A DNA stretch of 64,000 nt from UBA10649 sp965227045 (GTDB taxonomy: Bacteria > Actinomycetota > Actinomycetes > S36-B12). How positions within the stretch are numbered: position 1 is the stretch's first letter; every line of letters starts with the position of its first letter. The notes under the pieces were generated by a model that did no database searches, was not told the DNA's origin, and was given only the letters and a program-made list of their open reading frames with translations. Made by a program: the position numbers and the translations under genes. The stretch lies in assembly GCA_965227045.1 (NCBI GenBank), contig OZ245718.1, positions 3,100,001-3,164,000 on the forward strand, given 5' to 3'. Positions 33,750 through 42,315 of the stretch are shown piece by piece.

Positions 33750-34689
33750 CAGCTCGTCGGCCGTCGCGTCGCGCGAGTGGTTCGCGCCGTACCGGGTCGA
33801 CCTCGCGGCAATCCTTGGGAAGTTCCAGCTCGGCCGAGCCGACCCCACGACCATGCCGGACTCCTCGGGCGGGATGTGGCGCACGTCGCTGACTCCTGAC
33901 GGGGCGGCGACAATGCACCTGCGCGTGCTTCCCGGCAACGAGGACGCGATGGTCCGCGCGACTGCGTGGGGACCGGGAGCGCTCTGGGCGCTCGATCGCA
34001 TGCCCTCGCTGCTCGGCGCCAACGACGAGCCCCGTGGATTCCGCGACGACCTCCTGCCCGAGCGCCTGCGCATGAGATGGCGGATCCTCGGCCGTGGCTG
34101 GCGAGTCCCGCGGAGTGAACGCGTGCTCGAGGCGCTCGTCGCCGCGATCCTCGAGCAGAAGGTCACCGGCCTGGAGTCGCGCAGGAACTGGTCGTCGCTG
34201 GTGAACGCCCTCGGCGAGATCGCGCCGGGACCGACACCGCGACCGATGCGCGTGTTCCCCGAAATCTCGGTGATCGCGCAGGTCCCGTCGTGGCAGTGGC
34301 ATGCGTGGGGCGTGCAGCCGGCGCAGTCGACGACGATCCTTCGCGCCGTGTCGGTCGCGGGCCGCCTTGAGGAGGGGGTCTCGCTGCCGGTCGCGACGGC
34401 CCGTCGTCGGGTGCGCTCCGTCGACGGGTGCGGGCCGTGGACCGTCGCCGAGGTTGCCGCCAAGGCACTTGGCGATGCCGACGCGGTCTCGTTCGGCGAC
34501 TTCCACCTTGCCGGTCAGGTCGTCTACGCCTTCACCGGCGCAATCGATGGGACGGACGAGCAGATGGCGCAGCTGCTCGAGCCATTCGCCGGGCACCGGC
34601 ATCGCGTGCAGCGCCTGATCGAGGTCGCGGGGATCACCAAGCCTGCGCGGGGCCCGCGCGCATCGATCACCGACCACCGCAAGCGCTAG
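33718..34689 (+). CDS. AlkA-like DNA-3-methyladenine glycosylase
   Basis: 323 residues of the HhH-GPD superfamily. VLEALVAAILEQKVTGLESRRNW starts the helical core, VDGCGPWTVAEVAAKAL (235-251) is the helix-hairpin-helix, and the catalytic Asp is D261 in SFGDFHL. It removes alkylated bases from DNA. The N-terminal ~100 residues resemble the AlkA-type platform. The start at 33718 (or GTG 33724) overlaps the previous gene by about 30 bases; no later start leaves the domain whole. Confidence 0.83.
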   Translation: MSVSGSPPTADSSSAVASREWFAPYRVDLAAILGKFQLGRADPTTMPDSSGGMWRTSLTPDGAATMHLRVLPGNEDAMVRATAWGPGALWALDRMPSLLGANDEPRGFRDDLLPERLRMRWRILGRGWRVPRSERVLEALVAAILEQKVTGLESRRNWSSLVNALGEIAPGPTPRPMRVFPEISVIAQVPSWQWHAWGVQPAQSTTILRAVSVAGRLEEGVSLPVATARRRVRSVDGCGPWTVAEVAAKALGDADAVSFGDFHLAGQVVYAFTGAIDGTDEQMAQLLEPFAGHRHRVQRLIEVAGITKPARGPRASITDHRKR

Positions 34690-34706
34690 GCGTTAACCCA
34701 TCGGGG

Positions 34707-36065
34707 TTAGCGGAAGTCGAGGAAGTCGCTGGTGCTGCGGGCCGGACGGACCGGCGCCTCCGCAGCGGCGCGACCGACAGCAACGGCACCCAGCGGCTGC
34801 CACGAGTCGGGCAGGTCCAGCACGGACCGAACGGTCTCGGCGCTGAACAGCGTCGACGAGATCCACGCCGATCCCCACCCGTCCGCGGCGAACGCGACCA
34901 TCAGGTTCTGCACCGCAGCACCGCCAGCGACGATGAACATGTCGCGCTCCGCTGCATTGCGGCGCGCGTCCGGATACGTGTGCGCCGACCCGTGGAGGTC
35001 GACGAACGGAAGCACGACGGCCGGCGCGGTACGCAGCAGATCGCCGCGTCGCACCCGTCGCGCGATCGCCTCGGGATCGAACCCGTCAACGCCCGACAGG
35101 TCGGAGATCCACGCCTCACGCATCGCGTCGAGCAGTTCCTCGCGCGTGGCGGGCTCGCGTAGGACGATGAACCGCCACGGCGTCGAGTGATGCGGTGCCG
35201 GAGCGGAGATCGCGGCCAAGACCGCGGACTCGATCGCGGCAGCGGGCACCGGATCGGCGGTGAAGTTCCGAACGGTGCGCCTGCTGAACGGCGCACGGCG
35301 CTGGCCCTCGGCGATGGCCTCCGCGGTGCCGAGGGTGAACAGGTCGTCGTCGAACGGACGGATCACCGCACGGGCACCTGGCCCGTCGTCCTCGGTGACG
35401 TAGCGGCCTAGGCCGCGGACGAGGGCGACCGGGACGCCGTCGACCTTGCCCTTGACCAGGTCGGCCGCCGCGGCAACCTCGTCGGCGATGGCGACGACAG
35501 TCATCTCCAGGGTGCGTCCGAAGTCGTCGATGCGACCGGTGTAGTCGTCGAGGGGCACGAGCCCGGCGCATCCGATCGACGCATCGGCTACTCCCATGCG
35601 CCACGGGCGACCGAGCGTGTCGGTGATGAGAACCGCGACTCGCGTGTTGGTTGCTGAGGCGATCCGTGAGCGCATGGCGCGGGCGGAAGCGTCGGAATCC
35701 TCAGGCAGCAGAACCACACTGCCAGCATCAACATTGCTGGCGTCGACCCCTGCCGCGGCGAGGACAAGCCCGTGGTTCGTCTGGACGATGCGCGTCGTGC
35801 CGCGCGCGTGATGCTTCGTGGCGACAACCCGTGCGGTCTCCGCGTCGATCGCGTCATCTCGGCTGTCGGCGATGACGATGCGCCCCTCGGCCTTCGCGAC
35901 GATCTTGCTCGTGACGACCACGATGTCGCCGTCGCGCAGTCCAGTCGAACCGTCCGGCCACCTCGCAGATGCCACCGCGCGCAACACGATCTCCGCGATG
36001 TCGTCTCCGGCCTCAATACGGCCGATCCCGCTCACGCCGATGGCGATCAGGGGCTCGCCGCTCAT
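34707..36065 (-). CDS. fbiB: Bifunctional F420 biosynthesis protein FbiB
   Basis: 452 residues. The N-terminal ~240 residues are a CofE-type F420-0:gamma-glutamyl ligase (GLRDGDIVVVTSKIVAKAEGR, ITDTLGRPWRMGVADASIGCAG). The C-terminal ~200 residues are a nitroreductase-fold FMN domain (FSRRTVRNFTADPV, AWISSTLF, WQPLGAVAVGRA), the standard actinobacterial fusion. It adds glutamates to the F420 tail and reduces dehydro-F420. The ATG overlaps the fbiA stop (ATGA). The longer frame to 36569 is not supported. Confidence 0.93.
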   Translation of the reverse strand: MSGEPLIAIGVSGIGRIEAGDDIAEIVLRAVASARWPDGSTGLRDGDIVVVTSKIVAKAEGRIVIADSRDDAIDAETARVVATKHHARGTTRIVQTNHGLVLAAAGVDASNVDAGSVVLLPEDSDASARAMRSRIASATNTRVAVLITDTLGRPWRMGVADASIGCAGLVPLDDYTGRIDDFGRTLEMTVVAIADEVAAAADLVKGKVDGVPVALVRGLGRYVTEDDGPGARAVIRPFDDDLFTLGTAEAIAEGQRRAPFSRRTVRNFTADPVPAAAIESAVLAAISAPAPHHSTPWRFIVLREPATREELLDAMREAWISDLSGVDGFDPEAIARRVRRGDLLRTAPAVVLPFVDLHGSAHTYPDARRNAAERDMFIVAGGAAVQNLMVAFAADGWGSAWISSTLFSAETVRSVLDLPDSWQPLGAVAVGRAAAEAPVRPARSTSDFLDFR

Positions 36066-37075
36066 CGCGACGCTCGGATCCGATCCGCGGCCGCGAGGCA
36101 ATGCGCAGCCATGGTCGCGGTCGCATCGACGTCGGTCATCATCGCGGGAATGGCCACGCAGTCGATACCGAGCGCGGAGATCGACTCGACGTCGTCGGCG
36201 TCGGCGTCGTCGACCAGCCACGCGTCGATGAGCCCGCCCGACGAACGCGCGCCGTAGTGCGCGGCGACCGCCGCGGCCGTCGTCTCCACACCGATGGCGG
36301 TCAGGCAGGCATCGGCCATGCCGCGCACCGGGGCTCCGCCGACGATGGGGGAGACCGCGACGACGGGGGCCGGGGTGGTGCGCACGGCGTCGGCGATGCC
36401 GGGCACCTGAAGGATCGTGCCGATCGACACGACCGGGTTGCTCGGCGGGAAGATCACCAGGTCGGCCGTCATGATCGCCTCGACCACATCGGGGCCGGGC
36501 TTGGCACTGTCGATGCCGACGAGCACGAAGCCGTGGGCGGGCACTGCGGCGCGCAGGCGGATCCACCACTCCTGGAAGTGAATTGCGGTGCGCAGCGGCG
36601 CCCCATCGTCGCCAGTCGCGCCGGTCTGGTCGTCAATGATCACGTGCGTCTCGGCTCGCTCGTTGGACATCGGCAGCAGTCGGACGCCGGGCTTCCAGTG
36701 GGCGCACAGCGCAGCAGTCACCTCCGTCAGCGAGTAGCCGGCCGACAGCGACTGCGTGCGCACCAGATGGGTGGCGATGTCCTTGTCGCCAAGGCCGAAC
36801 CACGCGGGCTCGACGCCGTAGCCGGCGAGCTCGTCCTTGACGATGAACGTCTCTCCCTCTCGGCCCCAGCCGCGCTCCTCGCTGATTCCCCCGCCGAGGG
36901 TGTACATGACGGTGTCGAGGTCGGGGCACACCCGCAGGCCGTGGACCCAGATGTCATCGCCTGTGTTGCCGATGACCGTGACCTCGGAGCCCGGATGCTC
37001 GCGGTCGAGCAACGCCAGCAACCCGCGCAGGAAGCGCGACCCCCCGATGCCGCCGGCCAGGACTGTGATGCGCAT
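36062..37075 (-). CDS. fbiA: 2-phospho-L-lactate transferase / phosphoenolpyruvate transferase
   Basis: 337 residues, CofD family. It joins the activated phospho-lactate or phosphoenolpyruvyl guanosine diphosphate to Fo, forming (dehydro)F420-0. The N-terminal ITVLAGGIGGSRFLRGL, VIGNTGDDIWVHGLRVCPDLDT and ERGWGREGETF are family signatures, and FPPSNPVVSIGTIL the GDP-binding region. Its product is the substrate of the coupled FbiB. The ATG is 6 bases after a CAAGAT hexamer. Confidence 0.94.
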   Translation of the reverse strand: MRITVLAGGIGGSRFLRGLLALLDREHPGSEVTVIGNTGDDIWVHGLRVCPDLDTVMYTLGGGISEERGWGREGETFIVKDELAGYGVEPAWFGLGDKDIATHLVRTQSLSAGYSLTEVTAALCAHWKPGVRLLPMSNERAETHVIIDDQTGATGDDGAPLRTAIHFQEWWIRLRAAVPAHGFVLVGIDSAKPGPDVVEAIMTADLVIFPPSNPVVSIGTILQVPGIADAVRTTPAPVVAVSPIVGGAPVRGMADACLTAIGVETTAAAVAAHYGARSSGGLIDAWLVDDADADDVESISALGIDCVAIPAMMTDVDATATMAAHCLAAADRIRASR

Positions 37076-37081
37076 CGGGTC

Positions 37082-37087
37082 ATCTTG
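37082..37087 (-). promoter_or_regulatory. Weak -10 element, possible leaderless promoter of fbiA-fbiB
   Basis: CAAGAT on the reverse strand, 6 bases from the fbiA ATG. The first base deviates from TANNNT. Confidence 0.4.
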
Positions 37088-37169
37088 TCAGAGGCGATTG
37101 CGTGCTCGGCGTGCGATGACCGGCGCGGTCATGCCCGGGATTCGGCCGCCGCGTGCGCAGAATGACGTC

Positions 37170-38414
37170 ATGGCTTCCGACGACACGGCAGAGATCCCTG
37201 TCGTCGTTGCCGACGTCGGCGCGAGCGCGACGGCGGGTTCCGTGGTTCCCGCGATCGCCTCGCACAAGGCACCTCGCCGGCGACGTCGCTGGCCATGGGT
37301 CACGCTCGGCTCGATCGTCCTCGTGCTGGCTGTCGTTGCTGGGGGCACCCTCTGGTATGTCAGCGGTCTCATCGCGGACGGCGCGCGCGTCGCACAGCCC
37401 GACGAGGGCTATCCCATGCTGATCACGGCCGCCGAGGGCACGAGCATCACGTACTCCGGGCCGACGGGTGGCTGGACGGACCAGGGCCTCATGGGCATCG
37501 CGACCGTCGAGGGCGGCTACGTCGAGACGGACCTGCCTTCGGCCAGCGGCGGGCTCACCACCAGATCGGTCACCGCGCAGATCCTGCCTCCTGCTCCCGC
37601 GGCGGGGCAGGCGGCGACCCTCGACGGCTGGTATTTCCCGCGCAACCCCCGCGTCGGCCTGGGCCTGGAGTACGACGACATCGAGTACGCCAGCCCGCTT
37701 GGCCCCATGCCGGCGTGGTTCATCCCCGGCACGGAGAAGACGTGGGTGATCTTCGCGCACGGTCGCGGCGCGACGCCGGCCGAAGGCCTGCGAATCGCGA
37801 ACACGGTGAGCGGACTGGGCTACCCGATGCTGCTCATCAAGTACCGCGACGACGCTAACGCTCCCCAGCAGGACGGCCTCGGGAGCTTCGGCGCGGACGA
37901 GTGGCCCGATCTCGAGGGTGCGGTGCAGTACGCGCTCGACAACGGCGCGACCCAGGTTGTGCTCGCCGGCGCGAGCATGGGCGGCTCGGTGGCCCTGGCG
38001 TTTCTGGAGAACTCCGAGCTGGCCGATCGCGTGGTCGGGACCTTCCTCGACTCACCGATCGCGGACTTCGCGCAGGTCGTCGAGTCAGAGGCTGCGAAGA
38101 AGGGCCTGCCGTCCTTCGTCACGTCGGCTGCGATGCGCGTCGCGTCATGGCGGTACGGCTTCGACTTCGATGCGACCGACTACACCTCCCGCGGCTCGAG
38201 TTTCACGTCGCCAATGCTGATCGTGCAGGGAACGGGCGACGACACCGTCCCGCCTGCCGTCAGCGAGGACTTCGCGACTGCCACCGGTGCCCGCCTTGAG
38301 CTGTTCGAGGGTGCCGGGCACCTGCTGTCGTGGAACGTCGATCGGGCCAGGTACGACGGTCTCCTCACGGAATTTCTCGGGCAGGTGGCGCCGACGGCCG
38401 CGCAGCCCGAATAA
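37170..38414 (+). CDS. Membrane-anchored alpha/beta hydrolase
   Basis: 414 residues. A cytoplasmic N-terminus with a basic stretch (PRRRRRWPW) leads to one membrane segment (about residues 46-68), so the hydrolase domain is outside the cell. VIFAHGRGATP is the oxyanion loop, GASMGG (Ser near 269) the nucleophile elbow, QGTGDDTVPP gives the Asp, and EGAGHLLSW the His. Substrate unknown. ATG 37170 is taken because of a CAGAAT hexamer 6 bases upstream, and it gives a normal membrane anchor. Confidence 0.83.
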   Translation: MASDDTAEIPVVVADVGASATAGSVVPAIASHKAPRRRRRWPWVTLGSIVLVLAVVAGGTLWYVSGLIADGARVAQPDEGYPMLITAAEGTSITYSGPTGGWTDQGLMGIATVEGGYVETDLPSASGGLTTRSVTAQILPPAPAAGQAATLDGWYFPRNPRVGLGLEYDDIEYASPLGPMPAWFIPGTEKTWVIFAHGRGATPAEGLRIANTVSGLGYPMLLIKYRDDANAPQQDGLGSFGADEWPDLEGAVQYALDNGATQVVLAGASMGGSVALAFLENSELADRVVGTFLDSPIADFAQVVESEAAKKGLPSFVTSAAMRVASWRYGFDFDATDYTSRGSSFTSPMLIVQGTGDDTVPPAVSEDFATATGARLELFEGAGHLLSWNVDRARYDGLLTEFLGQVAPTAAQPE

Positions 38415-38453
38415 CGCCCGTTGAGCCCTTCCCGGCAGAAAAAGTAGCCAATC

Positions 38454-38507
38454 TGTCCGGTATGTCCGGTTTACTATTGACTTCGGTAAATCACACCGGT
38501 GTAATGC
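38454..38507 (+). promoter_or_regulatory. whiB2 promoter with repeated operator-like sites
   Basis: TTGACT (38477-38482) and TGTAAT (38500-38505) are spaced 17 bases and make a good sigma-70-type promoter. Just upstream TGTCCGGT occurs twice in direct repeat, 38454-38461 and 38463-38470, and ACACCGGTGT (38493-38502) is a perfect 10-base palindrome lying across the spacer. These are candidate binding sites for a regulator. The leader to the GTG start is about 45 bases. Confidence 0.55.
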
Positions 38508-38554
38508 GGTCCCAACAGCGACTTTCGTCGCGCTGGGTCGAGGAGGTCTTTCAG

Positions 38555-38812
38555 GTGGCTGATATGGCATTGGTGCCCCTGTCCGACGTCGAGGAACTCG
38601 AGTGGCAAGAGCGCGCCCTGTGTGCCCAGACCGACCCGGAAGCCTTCTTCCCCGAGAAGGGCGGCAGCACCCGCGAGGCCAAGAAGGTCTGCCTGTCCTG
38701 CGAGGTCCGCGTCGAGTGCCTTGAATACGCCTTGGGCCAGGACGAGCGATTCGGCATCTGGGGCGGACTGTCCGAGCGCGAGCGCCGCCGCCTCAAGCGG
38801 AAAGCCGTCTAG
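38555..38812 (+). CDS. whiB2: WhiB-family iron-sulfur transcription factor
   Basis: 85 residues. Four cysteines (C23, C46, C49, C55; C-x-x-C within VCLSCE) bind a [4Fe-4S] cluster, GIWGG is the turn, and RERRRLKRK the basic tail. It resembles the WhiB/WhmD branch that works with WhiA in cell division and sporulation genes. GTG start has AGGAGG 8 bases upstream. From memory it sits beside fbiA in mycobacteria, as here. Confidence 0.94.
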   Translation: MADMALVPLSDVEELEWQERALCAQTDPEAFFPEKGGSTREAKKVCLSCEVRVECLEYALGQDERFGIWGGLSERERRRLKRKAV

Positions 38813-38877
38813 TCAGCCCGTGACCGTAGGCGCGACCGCGGTCGGCGCGGGTCAATGGGCTCCCTCGCGGCACCACG

Positions 38878-38883
38878 TACAGT
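38878..38883 (+). promoter_or_regulatory. -10 element, leaderless promoter of the large glycosyltransferase
   Basis: TACAGT lies 6 bases before GTG 38890. The next codon is ATG, but the spacing favours the GTG. Confidence 0.6.
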
Positions 38884-38889
38884 GAAACG

Positions 38890-41800
38890 GTGATGGAAGA
38901 CGACTGGCGCGAGGATGATCTCGCAGCCGCCCTGACCACCCCGTCACCCGATTCGCTCAACAGCGCCCCGGCCTTCCCGCCTCCTTCGGAGGGCCACGAC
39001 AGCGTCGATCCCACGGTCCAGACGACCGAGTGGTTCAGCGTCGAGGAGTACCTCGCCGACGAGGACGAGGCGCCGATCCTGCCGCGCCGCCTGCACCACG
39101 TAACTGCCGTGGTCGTCAGCCACGACGGTTCGGTGTGGCTGCCCGCGGTTCTCACCACCCTCGCCCAGCAGAGCCGCCCGATCGACGCTGCGGTCGGCGT
39201 CGACACCGGTTCTGTCGACCACAGCCCACGCCTGCTGTCCGGCTCGTTCGGCAGCGAGCGCACCGTGGTCGTGGACCACCGCGCCGGCTTCGGCGAGGCG
39301 GTTCGTGCTGGCCTCGCCAAGCTCGGCCGCGCCGGCCATCAACCGTTCACGCCGGATCCCATCGAGTGGGTCTGGCTGCTTCACGACGACAGCGCGCCCA
39401 GTGGCGACTGCCTGCGCGCCCTCCTCGACACGGCCGACGACAACCCGAGCGTGGCGATCCTCGGCCCGAAGGTGCTCGGCTGGCACGACCGCCGCCTGCT
39501 GCTCGAGGCGGGTGTCACGGTCACCGGATCCGGGCGCCGGGTCACCGGACTCGACAAGCGCGAGCACGACCAGGGCCAGCACGACGGCGTGCGCGACGTG
39601 CTCGCCGTCAGCTCAGCGGGAATGCTGGTGCGCCGCGACGTGTGGGAAGCGCTCGACGGCTTCGATCCCGCGCTGCCGCTGTTCCGCGACGACCTGGACT
39701 TCTGCTGGCGCGCGCACCGCATGGGCGAGCGCGTCATCGTCGCGACCGACGCCGTCATCCACCACCGCGAGGCTTCTGCGCATGGCCGCCGGGCCGACGA
39801 CGTTGCCCCGCGCCCGCACCGCGCCGACCGCGAGGCCGCCGTGCACGTGCTGCTGGCACAGGCGACTTCGCTCGCCGCCCCGTTCGTCGCACTTCGGCTT
39901 CTCCTGGGCAGCCTCATCCGCGGCGGCGCGTACCTGCTGGGCAAGGACGTCGCCGGTGCACGAGACGAGGTCGGTGCGGTGCTCGCCGTCGCACTGCACC
40001 CGTCGACCCTGCGTTCCTCGCGCGCTCGCGTCGCGCGCACGTCGACCGAGCCCGCGAGTGTTGTCCGGGCACTGAGACCGACTCCGGCGGCGCAGGTGCG
40101 CCAGGTGCTCGAGGTGGTCGGCGCCGTGGCGACGACGAGCGGAGCGGCGGCTCCCAGCGCGTCGGTGAGCGCCCTCGACAGCGGTCCGACCGGTGACGAC
40201 GCGGACTTCATGGACGACGGGTCCGTAGGACTGCTGCGCAGGCTGTTCGTGCGCCCTGGCGTGATCTTGACCCTCGTCCTCGCGCTGATCACGATCATCG
40301 CCACACGCGGACTGTGGCTCGGAGACGGGGTGCTGCAGGGGGGCGCTCTGCTCCCGAGCCCGCAGGGCGCCGGAGACATCTGGGAGACCTATCGGCAGGC
40401 GTGGCACGACGTTGGACCCGGCTCGACGACGCCGGCGCCGCCCTACCTCGCCGTGATCACTGCTGTCGCGATCGTGCTGCTCGGCAAGGCGCCAGCAGCA
40501 GTGACCCTCCTGCTCCTTCTCGCGATTCCGATCGCCGGGTGGAGTGCGTACTTCGCGATGCGCGGCATGGTCGCGAGCACGGCGGTTCGAGTGTGGGCAG
40601 GCGCCGCATACGCGTTGCTGCCCGCGATGACCGGCGCGGTCGCCAGCGGTCGCATCGGCACGACGATGGCGGCGATCGCGCTGCCCTTCGCGCTGAGATC
40701 GCTCGTGCGGATCGCTGGGCCCACCGGAACGCTGCGTCGATCCGCGGGCACCGCGATCCTCGTCGCGGTCGTGCTCGCAGTCGCCCCCGCGCTCTGGGTG
40801 ATCCTTCTCATCGCCGGTGCGGTCGTCGCCGCGTACCTGTTCCGCACGCGCGGCAGCGCCGACCGCGGCGTGCTGGCGCGCCTGGCCCTCGCGCTGCTCG
40901 GCCCGCTCGTGCTGCTGCTGCCCTGGACGCTCTACGTCATCAGCCAGCCGACGGTGCTGCTCCTCGAGCCTGGCCTGAACACCATGGCGCTGACCGACCC
41001 GGATCTCAAGCCCTGGGACGTGCTCCTGCTGCACCCGGGCGGGCCGGGCATGACACCGATCTGGCTCACGGTCGGGATCGTCATCGGTGCGTTCCTCGCC
41101 CTGCTGCGCACGGACCGATTCCGCATCATCGGCGCGATGGCCGCAGTCGCCGGCCTCGCGCTGCTCATGGGCATGTTCCAGACGATGGTCATGGTGACCC
41201 CACCGGGTGCGACCAACGAGGTGCGGCCGTGGCCGGGCCAGGCGACCCTGCTGCTCGGCCTCATGATGATCGGCGCGGCGGCAGTGGCGATCGACGGGCT
41301 TCGCGATCGCATGGTCGGTCGCAGCTTCTCCATCGGCCAGCCGATCGCGATCGTTGTCGCCATCGCCGCGCTCCTCGCGCCCGCGCTGTCGGCGGTGTGG
41401 TTCGGCGCCGGCCTGCGCCTTGAGGTGCGACTCGCGCCGGAGACGTCGGTGCCCGCGTTCGTCGCGGCCGACTCAGAGGGCGCGCAGGCTCCGCGCACGC
41501 TCGTCATCGACGACGACGTCGCCGGCCGCGTCACCTACTCGCTCCTGAACGGCGCCGGGCCTCAGCTCGGCGACGCCGAGACTGGTCCGCCGGCGTCCGA
41601 CTGGGAGGCCCTGGACCCGTACGTCGCGGCGATGGCCTCCGGCCGTGGTGGCGATGAGATCGAGGCGCTCGCCGGCTACGGCATCCGCTACGTGGTGCTC
41701 GCGCGCGACACGTCCCGCGATCTCATCCCCACTCTTGACGCCGAGCCGGGCCTTCGTCGGCTGTCGAGCTCGGGTGGTGAGGTGCTGTGGCGCGTTGGCG

Positions 41801-42315
41801 GGACGACCTCGCGGGCCCGCATCGTCGCGGACGCGAAGCAGACCCCGGTTGGCATCGCCGATCGTGGGCGCGTCACCGCAGACCCGTACATCGATCAGGC
41901 GATGCCCGAGGGCGCTGGCAGTCGAGTCCTTGTCACCGGGGCGGGCACCGATGACGGCTGGCACGCTGCCTCGGTCGGTGCTGACGGCTCGCTCACCGAT
42001 CTTGAGGCCGTTGCCGGGCCCAAGCTGCTCGACTGGTCGCAGGGCTTCGTCGCGCCCGAGGGTGCACCGCGGATCTCGGTGTGGTTCGACTCGTCCGCGC
42101 GAACTCGCTGGCTCTGGCTGCAGGGCATCGTCCTACTCGTCCTCATCGTCATGGCCCTGCCCGAGCGCCGACGCGAGGATCCCGATCCCGACATCGACGA
42201 TCCTGACCCGGACACCGCGCTCGCGATCGAGGTCGAGGCCGAGTCGGCGATCGAGGCCGAGGCAATGGCCGAGGCCGTCTACGACGACGAGCCCGAACGA
42301 CGGGAGGACCAGTAA
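38890..42315 (+). CDS. Large membrane protein with N-terminal family 2 glycosyltransferase domain
   Basis: 1141 residues. About residues 70-300 form a GT2 domain (VVVSHDGSVWLPAVLTTL, WVWLLHDDSAP as metal site, LFRDDLDFCWRAHRMGERV). Residues ~455-840 carry about ten to twelve membrane segments, ~850-1070 are probably extracellular, and a last helix near 1080-1098 leads to an acidic tail. This two-part protein family occupies the slot between whiB2 and DUF5719 in actinobacteria (Rv3259/Rv3258c region, from memory). A role in wall glycan synthesis is likely. It overlaps the next gene by one base (TAATG). Confidence 0.83.
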   Translation: MMEDDWREDDLAAALTTPSPDSLNSAPAFPPPSEGHDSVDPTVQTTEWFSVEEYLADEDEAPILPRRLHHVTAVVVSHDGSVWLPAVLTTLAQQSRPIDAAVGVDTGSVDHSPRLLSGSFGSERTVVVDHRAGFGEAVRAGLAKLGRAGHQPFTPDPIEWVWLLHDDSAPSGDCLRALLDTADDNPSVAILGPKVLGWHDRRLLLEAGVTVTGSGRRVTGLDKREHDQGQHDGVRDVLAVSSAGMLVRRDVWEALDGFDPALPLFRDDLDFCWRAHRMGERVIVATDAVIHHREASAHGRRADDVAPRPHRADREAAVHVLLAQATSLAAPFVALRLLLGSLIRGGAYLLGKDVAGARDEVGAVLAVALHPSTLRSSRARVARTSTEPASVVRALRPTPAAQVRQVLEVVGAVATTSGAAAPSASVSALDSGPTGDDADFMDDGSVGLLRRLFVRPGVILTLVLALITIIATRGLWLGDGVLQGGALLPSPQGAGDIWETYRQAWHDVGPGSTTPAPPYLAVITAVAIVLLGKAPAAVTLLLLLAIPIAGWSAYFAMRGMVASTAVRVWAGAAYALLPAMTGAVASGRIGTTMAAIALPFALRSLVRIAGPTGTLRRSAGTAILVAVVLAVAPALWVILLIAGAVVAAYLFRTRGSADRGVLARLALALLGPLVLLLPWTLYVISQPTVLLLEPGLNTMALTDPDLKPWDVLLLHPGGPGMTPIWLTVGIVIGAFLALLRTDRFRIIGAMAAVAGLALLMGMFQTMVMVTPPGATNEVRPWPGQATLLLGLMMIGAAAVAIDGLRDRMVGRSFSIGQPIAIVVAIAALLAPALSAVWFGAGLRLEVRLAPETSVPAFVAADSEGAQAPRTLVIDDDVAGRVTYSLLNGAGPQLGDAETGPPASDWEALDPYVAAMASGRGGDEIEALAGYGIRYVVLARDTSRDLIPTLDAEPGLRRLSSSGGEVLWRVGGTTSRARIVADAKQTPVGIADRGRVTADPYIDQAMPEGAGSRVLVTGAGTDDGWHAASVGADGSLTDLEAVAGPKLLDWSQGFVAPEGAPRISVWFDSSARTRWLWLQGIVLLVLIVMALPERRREDPDPDIDDPDPDTALAIEVEAESAIEAEAMAEAVYDDEPERREDQ

